Made by a program: the position numbers and the translations under genes
Part shown: in pieces, positions 58,943 through 64,000 of the stretch
How positions within the stretch are numbered: the first letter of the stretch is position 1
Layout: each line of letters begins with the position of its first letter
Notes under the pieces: generated by a model
What the model was told of the DNA's origin: nothing
The model's input: the letters and a program-made list of their open reading frames with translations, nothing else
The model's database searches: none
DNA from: Xiashengella succiniciproducens
Lineage (GTDB): Bacteria; Bacteroidota; Bacteroidia; Bacteroidales; Marinilabiliaceae
Length of the DNA stretch: 64,000 nt
Reading direction: 5' to 3'
NCBI RefSeq assembly: GCF_023674465.1
Contig: NZ_CP098400.1
Location: forward strand, 1,702,801-1,766,800

Positions 58943-60520
58943 ATGAAATTCGAAGATGAGATCAAAAGGCGTCGTACGTTTGCCATTATTAGTCACCCTG
59001 ACGCAGGCAAGACAACCCTGACCGAAAAGCTCCTTCTTTTCGGTGGTGCAATACATGTTGCCGGAGCAGTAAAATCCAACAAGATTAAAAAGACTGCTAC
59101 TTCCGACTTTATGGAAATTGAGAAGCAACGTGGTATCTCCGTTGCCACATCTGTCATGGGTTTCGATTACGACGGCTATAAGGTAAATATCCTTGATACT
59201 CCAGGACACGAAGACTTTGCTGAGGACACTTATCGTACCCTGACTGCTGTTGACAGTGTTATTATTGTAATAGATGCTGCCAAGGGTGTTGAGACGCAGA
59301 CCCGCAAACTTATGGAAGTTTGCCGGATGCGTAATACGCCGGTTATTGTCTTTATCAACAAGCTCGACCGTCCAGGACGTGATCCTTTTGACCTGCTTGA
59401 TGAGATTGAAAAGGAACTAAAGATTGGCGTCCGTCCCCTTGCATGGCCAATGGGTTCAGGTACCGATTTCAAGGGAGTTTACAATATCTATGAGCAAAGT
59501 CTTTATCTGTTTACACCCGGAAAGCAAAAACTTGAAGACGGTATTGAGTTCAGGGATATCAATGATCCAGAACTTATTCAACATATTGGTGACAGGGCAG
59601 CCTCTACTCTGCGTGAGGAACTTGAGATAATAGAGGGTGTATACCCTGAATTTGACCATAATGCCTATCTTGCTGGGCAACTTGCCCCAGTTTTCTTTGG
59701 CAGTGCGCTGAATAATTTTGGGGTCAGGGAGTTGCTTCATGCCTTTCTGAAACTGGCCCCGTGGCCAGGAAAGTCAGTTACTGCTGAAAGAACAGTTGAT
59801 TCATTTGAGACTACATTCTCAGGATTTGTCTTTAAGATCCATGCTAATATGGATCCAAACCATCGTAACCGCCTTGCCTTTGTAAAGGTCTGCTCAGGTC
59901 ATTTTGAGCGTAACACCAACTATCTGCACGTACGACTGGGCAGGCAGATGAAATTCAGCAGCCCTACTGCATTTATGGCAGATAAGAAGTCCATTATTGA
60001 TGAGGCTTTTCCTGGGGATATTATTGGTATTACAGATTCAGGCAACTTCAAAATCGGGGACTCGTTGAGCGAAGGGGAGATATTAAACTTCAAGGGTCTG
60101 CCAAGTTTTTCACCCGAACTATTCCGCTATATCGAAAATGCCGACCCTATGAAATCCAAACAGCTTGCTAAAGGTATAGAACAGCTTATGGACGAAGGTG
60201 TGGCTCAGCTTTTTGTCAATCAGTTTAATGGCCGCAAGATAATTGGTACAGTTGGTTCCCTGCAATTTGAAGTAATCCAGTACAGACTTCTGCATGAATA
60301 TGGCGCATCATGTCGTTATGAACCAATCAACCTGTACAAAGCTTGCTGGATCAGATCAAATGACAAGAAGGAACTGGACGAGTTCAAGAAGCGTAAGTCA
60401 CAGTACATGGCAAAGGACAAAAGTGGTCGGGATGTCTTTCTTGCCGAGTCATCATATATGTTGCAGATGGCACAGGAAGGCTTTCCTAAAATCGAGTTCT
60501 TCTTTACTTCAGAGTTCTAA
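58943..60520 (+). CDS. prfC: peptide chain release factor 3
   Basis: 525 residues from the ATG at 58943. Translational GTPase that recycles RF1/RF2. G domain: [20 protein letters not shown] (P loop), [12 protein letters not shown] (switch I T region), [38 protein letters not shown] (NKxD). Domain 2 and the RF3 C-terminal domain follow ([20 protein letters not shown] and [19 protein letters not shown]). Own promoter despite lying 57 bp after the BCCP gene. Confidence 0.96.
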   Translation: MKFEDEIKRRRTFAIISHPDAGKTTLTEKLLLFGGAIHVAGAVKSNKIKKTATSDFMEIEKQRGISVATSVMGFDYDGYKVNILDTPGHEDFAEDTYRTLTAVDSVIIVIDAAKGVETQTRKLMEVCRMRNTPVIVFINKLDRPGRDPFDLLDEIEKELKIGVRPLAWPMGSGTDFKGVYNIYEQSLYLFTPGKQKLEDGIEFRDINDPELIQHIGDRAASTLREELEIIEGVYPEFDHNAYLAGQLAPVFFGSALNNFGVRELLHAFLKLAPWPGKSVTAERTVDSFETTFSGFVFKIHANMDPNHRNRLAFVKVCSGHFERNTNYLHVRLGRQMKFSSPTAFMADKKSIIDEAFPGDIIGITDSGNFKIGDSLSEGEILNFKGLPSFSPELFRYIENADPMKSKQLAKGIEQLMDEGVAQLFVNQFNGRKIIGTVGSLQFEVIQYRLLHEYGASCRYEPINLYKACWIRSNDKKELDEFKKRKSQYMAKDKSGRDVFLAESSYMLQMAQEGFPKIEFFFTSEF

Positions 60521-60538
60521 CATAAGTATCTGCCTGCA

Positions 60539-60570
60539 TTTGATATTGAATGGCAATTTCCTTAAATTTG
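60539..60570 (+). promoter_or_regulatory. promoter of FlK-like thioesterase gene
   Basis: TTTG (60539-60542), 20-bp spacer, TAAATTTG (60563-60570): a full consensus match. ATG at 60630, leader of about 53 nt. Confidence 0.75.
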
Positions 60571-60629
60571 GCTTAGATGAGCCTGCTTAATTAGTGTGTA
60601 ATAATTAATTACAAATTGAGGGAAGCGGA

Positions 60630-61019
60630 ATGGGAAGTAATCCTATTGAAGAGGGACTGCGCCTGACACTGGAAAAGAGGGTCGAGGACACAGATCTTGC
60701 AAGCAGACAGGGAACAGCAAGAGCTGAAGTATTATCAACCTCCAAACTAATCATGTTTATCGAAAAAGCCGTTACCAGTCTGATCTCTCCCTATCTTGAG
60801 GAAGGACAGGATACGGTTAGTTCTGAGATAAATATCAAGCACTTCAAACCTGTAGGTCTTGGTAATAAGGTACGTTGCATAGTCCATTTAAAATATGTAG
60901 AAGGCAGGAAATTATTCTTCGATATAGCTGTCTTCGACGAGAATCATGAAGAAGTTGCTATAGGAGCACATTGCAGACATATAATAAATCTGGTTGATTT
61001 TAGGGCCTCACTTAAATAG
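60630..61019 (+). CDS. FlK-like hot-dog thioesterase
   Basis: 129 residues, hot-dog fold of the fluoroacetyl-CoA thioesterase-like group: LSTSKLIMFIEKAVTSLISP (helix; family T and E), EEGQDTVSSEINIKHFKPVG, VRCIVHLKYVEGRKLFFDIA, then the H-containing IGAHCRHIINL. Probably hydrolyses a small acyl-CoA; substrate unknown. Has its own promoter and is followed after 6 bp by the DUF2179 gene. Confidence 0.85.
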   Translation: MGSNPIEEGLRLTLEKRVEDTDLASRQGTARAEVLSTSKLIMFIEKAVTSLISPYLEEGQDTVSSEINIKHFKPVGLGNKVRCIVHLKYVEGRKLFFDIAVFDENHEEVAIGAHCRHIINLVDFRASLK

Positions 61020-61025
61020 TGTTGA

Positions 61026-61607
61026 ATGGGATTTTACGAGAGTGTTTGGTTTACCTGGGTGCTGGTACCCCTGTTTATTTTTCTTGCACGTGTATCTGAT
61101 GTAACACTTGGTACACTGCGTATTGTCTTTGTATCAAAAGGCTTCAAAATGCTGGCCCCTATATTGGGTTTCTTCGAGGTCTTTATATGGTTGATAGCCA
61201 TGACCAAAATAATTCAGAATCTTGATTATTGGTTTTACTATGTGGCCTATTCTGCCGGTTTTGCTACAGGAAACTATGTAGGGCTAATACTTGAGGAGAG
61301 GCTTGCACTAGGCTTTGTCAACATCAGGATAATAACAAGTGACTTTGTAGATACGCTGGTCAGCAAACTCACATCTGAAGGCTTTGGAGTCACATCAATG
61401 CCTGCAATGGGAGCACGATCAAATGTAAATATAATCAACTGTGTTTTAAGACGTAGCGACTATCCAATTGCGGCCAATATAATAAAGGAAACCAACCCGA
61501 AAGCATTCTATACCATTGAGGATGTAAGAGCTGCCAATCAGGGGGTATTCCCATCCAGAACCCTTATGAGGGGCAATGGCAACTTCCCATGGAGAAAGGC
61601 TAAATAG
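61026..61607 (+). CDS. DUF2179 / UPF0316 membrane protein
   Basis: 193 residues. Three to four N-terminal membrane helices (WVLVPLFIFLARVSDVTLGT, PILGFFEVFIWLIAMTKI, YVAYSAGFATGNYVGLILEE) and a C-terminal DUF2179 cytosolic domain (IRIITSDFVDTLVSKLTSEG, FGVTSMPAMGARSNVNIINC, VLRRSDYPIAANIIKETNPK), which elsewhere is thought to bind ligands. Operon with the FlK-like gene. Function not established. Confidence 0.88.
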   Translation: MGFYESVWFTWVLVPLFIFLARVSDVTLGTLRIVFVSKGFKMLAPILGFFEVFIWLIAMTKIIQNLDYWFYYVAYSAGFATGNYVGLILEERLALGFVNIRIITSDFVDTLVSKLTSEGFGVTSMPAMGARSNVNIINCVLRRSDYPIAANIIKETNPKAFYTIEDVRAANQGVFPSRTLMRGNGNFPWRKAK

Positions 61608-61616
61608 GCCGAACTG

Positions 61617-61647
61617 TTGCGTATTTTTGCCGATTTGGTTATCTTTG
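61617..61647 (+). promoter_or_regulatory. promoter of an orphan transcript
   Basis: TTG (61617-61619), 20-bp spacer, TATCTTTG (61640-61647); a second overlapping -7-like box TATTTTTG is at 61622-61629. Start near 61653, with no large reading frame downstream. Confidence 0.65.
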
Positions 61648-61652
61648 TTGTA

Positions 61653-61888
61653 TAAGATCTTTGACAAGGATAAACCGCATCAGCTGTTAGAAACTGCTAA
61701 ACTCAACACTAACAACATGCCGAGTAAGCTATCTGTTTCAAGGACAGGCCTCACCCTTCGGGGTTATCTTAGGATACGGAGGATCTTCGCGAAGTGGGTG
61801 CACTCAAATTCCTGTTTATAGGAGTTTATTTAGTTCCCGGCTGGTGCGGCCCAAATAAGAGAGGGTGACCCTGCGGTCACCCTCTTTC
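61653..61888 (+). ncRNA. candidate structured non-coding RNA
   Basis: About 236 nt bounded by a consensus promoter and a strong terminator. Internal structure: ACCC-TTCG-GGGT UUCG tetraloop hairpin near 61754, CTTCGCGAAG palindrome near 61786, AAATTCCT/AGGAGTTT stem near 61807-61828, and TTATTT...AAATAA enclosing CCCGGCTGG-type pairs near 61828-61858. The longest ATG frame inside it (61717-61821, 34 codons, Arg-rich) has no recognisable features. It is not tmRNA, SRP RNA or RNase P RNA by their known core motifs. A small peptide or leader is the alternative. Confidence 0.45.
61858..61888 (+). terminator. terminator of the orphan transcript
   Basis: 10-bp GAGGGTGACC (61861-61870) / GGTCACCCTC (61875-61884), loop CTGC, then TTTCATTTTT; flanking AAGA/TCTT extend the stem. 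Confidence 0.88.
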
Positions 61889-61945
61889 ATTTTTATAAAC
61901 ACAGATATTGTAGATCTATTAGATATTTAAGGCATCTTGTCAACA

Positions 61946-62499
<554 letters not shown>

Positions 62500-62651
62500 T
62501 TATACCAGACTCAATCTGATAAATCATAGGTAAAGTTAACATTCCTCCGGCTCTTGTGTTCAACCACCCTATTCTTCCCAGGCAAATTCATATTTCATAT
62601 ATTGGAGAACAATATCGACGTGTATTCTGTTTGTGATAACACAAAATAGAG

Positions 62652-63500
62652 ATGAAAATGAAAATCGGAATAACAGGAGCAACCGGTCAGCTAGGCCGAC
62701 TGGTTGTAGATTACGCAAAAAAATCCACATCGCCCTCAAATATTGTAGCTCTTGTAAGGGATCCTGAGAAAGCAAAAGATCTCGGAGTTGAGGTAAGGGC
62801 TTTTGATTACAATAAGCCGGAAGCATTGGAGGCTCAGCTAAAAGGTATCGATCGCCTTTTGCTTATTTCAGGCAGTGAAATTGGCAAGAGGGTGCAGCAA
62901 CACGAAAACGTGATCAAAGCCGCGAAAGCTACTGGAATTAAGCTGCTTGCCTATACAAGTCTGCTCCATACAGACAGCTCTCCAATATTTCTTGCAAGTG
63001 AACACTTACCAACAGAAAAAATTCTCAGAGCTTCCGGAATTACATATGCAATTTTACGCAATGGTTGGTACACTGAGAATTACACACAAAGTATAAGCCA
63101 AAATATTACAGCCGGAGCTGTATTTGGCTGTGCAGGACAAGGTAAAATCTCTGCTGCAGCAAGAAAGGACTATGCTGAGGCTGCTGCTGTAGTTTTGACA
63201 GGCGAAGGTCATGAATTCAAGATCTACGAGCTGGCAGGGGATGAGAGTTTTACTCTGTCAGATCTTGCAGCTGAGATCTCAAAGCAGACTGGCAAGAAGA
63301 TAGTTTACAATAACCTGAGTGAGGCAGAATTAGTTGAAGTACTTAAAAATGCAGGATTGCCAGAACAGATGGCCGGTGCTTTTGCTTCAATTGATACACA
63401 TATTGCAAATGGTGCACTGTATGACAACAGTCATCAACTGTCACAACTGATTGGCCGCAAGACGACTCCACTTTCTGCTGTGGTTAAGGAGGCCATATAG
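62652..63500 (+). CDS. NmrA-family NAD(P)H quinone oxidoreductase (QorB/YtfG-like)
   Basis: 282 residues. Rossmann fold with GITGATGQLGRLVVDYAKKS (GxTGxxG) at the N terminus, ALVRDPEKAKDLGVEVRAFD, LLLISGSEIGKRVQQHENVI, ILRNGWYTENYTQSISQNIT and AAARKDYAEAAAVVLTGEGH, following the QorB/NmrA layout. It is a probable NADPH-dependent quinone reductase, cytosolic. Divergent from the ruined OYE gene, a pairing of two redox genes. Start at 62652, or the ATG at 62658. Confidence 0.88.
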   Translation: MKMKIGITGATGQLGRLVVDYAKKSTSPSNIVALVRDPEKAKDLGVEVRAFDYNKPEALEAQLKGIDRLLLISGSEIGKRVQQHENVIKAAKATGIKLLAYTSLLHTDSSPIFLASEHLPTEKILRASGITYAILRNGWYTENYTQSISQNITAGAVFGCAGQGKISAAARKDYAEAAAVVLTGEGHEFKIYELAGDESFTLSDLAAEISKQTGKKIVYNNLSEAELVEVLKNAGLPEQMAGAFASIDTHIANGALYDNSHQLSQLIGRKTTPLSAVVKEAI

Positions 63501-63519
63501 TTGATATTGACATGCATAT

Positions 63520-63543
63520 ATCAGGGATTGCAAAATCCCTGAT
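63520..63543. terminator. hairpin between convergent QorB-like and YihY-like genes
   Basis: 10-bp stem ATCAGGGATT (63520-63529) / AATCCCTGAT (63534-63543), loop GCAA; exits poor in T, so only a probable terminator. Confidence 0.5.
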
Positions 63544-63549
63544 GTTAAC

Positions 63550-64000
63550 CTAAAGGTTTTTTAGCAGGATATTTGAAGGCAGTTCCACCTGCCTTTTATG
63601 GAAGTCGTCAAGTATAGTCCGGATCTTTCTGATATCTTCAGTTTCCTCAAAATGAAGGTCAGTGGATCCGGATTTTTCTATTTTGTCAATAACGCATGTA
63701 ACTGTCATTTGATCAACATTGAATGCCGGATGATATCCTGTTTCATTCTTTTTAGTTTCATCAATAAGCACCTTTACTATCAGATCAGCATCCTCCAGTT
63801 TGCGAAGCACCTGTGAAACCAGCCTTGTCGGCAGTTTTAGATCTACTGACAGGTCTGCCATACTCGGTGGGGTCTTACCCTTCTGGAATGCATCTACAAT
63901 GTACTTGACAACCAACAGGCTTACCAGACGTCTGTACTCACTACTGACATTTTCGGTGTCAGCTTCAAACTCAAAACTCTTTTCGTTCTGAATAGCATAT
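63550..64000 (-). CDS. YihY/BrkB-family protein, C-terminal part (truncated by window)
   Basis: The frame is open to the window edge; a TTG at 63915 is internal, not a start. The visible part is the cytosolic tail: reading from the edge, NEKSFEFEADTENVSSEYRR, then LVVKYIVDAFQKGKTPPSMA, DLSVDLKLPTRLVSQVLRKL and EDADLIVKVLID, a winged-helix-like segment seen behind the YihY/BrkB membrane domain in Bacteroidota. The membrane part is outside the window, so a free winged-helix regulator cannot be fully ruled out. Confidence 0.7.
   Translation of the reverse strand, partial: YAIQNEKSFEFEADTENVSSEYRRLVSLLVVKYIVDAFQKGKTPPSMADLSVDLKLPTRLVSQVLRKLEDADLIVKVLIDETKKNETGYHPAFNVDQMTVTCVIDKIEKSGSTDLHFEETEDIRKIRTILDDFHKRQVELPSNILLKNL

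Noticed and set aside
61576-61821. 81-codon frame overlapping the end of the DUF2179 gene
   Set aside because: It starts inside DUF2179, crosses the promoter of the orphan transcript and shows no protein features; structure in the RNA explains the region better.
63550-63915. Complete 121-residue regulator at the window end
   Set aside because: The start would be a TTG, and the frame continues open to the edge with a sequence fitting the YihY/BrkB tail.

Overview
The window is chromosomal DNA from a member of the Bacteroidota, most likely near the Bacteroidales/Marinilabiliales. The evidence is a set of Bacteroidota-typical families (NigD-like, DUF4249, DUF4827-like and DUF3078 proteins, a PorE-like TPR/beta-propeller/OmpA lipoprotein-class protein, a fused GH3-like/serine hydrolase, a TonB-dependent receptor with a carboxypeptidase-regulatory domain). 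In addition, the Bacteroidota promoter signature (TTTG or TTG, about 19-21 bp, then TAnnTTTG) recurs upstream of genes. Where the -7 element lies inside a possible upstream start codon, it was used here to choose the start. No insertion sequence, prophage, CRISPR array or rRNA gene was seen; two tRNA genes are present.

Layout. 1-8.1 kb: tail of a 2-oxoacid dehydrogenase E1, an odd flavodoxin, an XRE regulator, pyrK-pyrD, an unknown minus-strand gene, a DUF4105 membrane protein and two thioredoxin-fold exported proteins. 8.2-19.6 kb: a serine hydrolase, then TPR gene and gyrA (minus), clpC (plus), another TPR gene, and apgM-thrC (probable threonine branch). 19.8-29.3 kb: RecB/AddA-like helicase-nuclease, cupin, pyrBI, M18 aminopeptidase, GH3-like/serine hydrolase fusion. 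29.6-33.8 kb: lone receiver, PorE-like protein, PlsC, DUF3078 outer-membrane protein. 34.0-40.8 kb: a tight seven-gene operon running ECF sigma factor, putative anti-sigma factor, DUF4097-like exported protein, two outer-membrane proteins, TonB receptor and DUF4249 lipoprotein. 40.9-48.6 kb: NigD-like lipoprotein, TorF-like porin, the DUF4827-like/FKBP/nrnA set, ndk, DUF721-recF, TPR protein, ribH, tRNA-Tyr and tRNA-Gly. 48.9-54.2 kb: a carbohydrate block with a GT4-(alpha/alpha)6 fusion convergent with a GH130 phosphorylase-family protein, followed by a CE15-type esterase. 54.3-64 kb: MaoC hydratase, an RlmL-type methyltransferase, ferritin, biotin carboxylase with BCCP, prfC, a FlK-like thioesterase, DUF2179 protein, an apparent orphan non-coding transcript, a decayed Old-Yellow-Enzyme gene, a QorB-like reductase and the C-terminal part of a YihY/BrkB protein.

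Most of the window is housekeeping. The parts that deserve attention are: the orphan structured transcript at about 61.65-61.89 kb; the GT4/GH130 pair with a perfect 20-bp palindrome in front and a 21-bp perfect inverted repeat between the two stop codons; the sigma-factor-led surface operon; the flavodoxin with a lost phosphate loop; and several structured leaders and operator-like repeats (5.36 kb, 13.4 kb, 25.2 kb, 41.8 kb, 56.1 kb). All functional calls rest on reading the sequence and family knowledge; no search was run.
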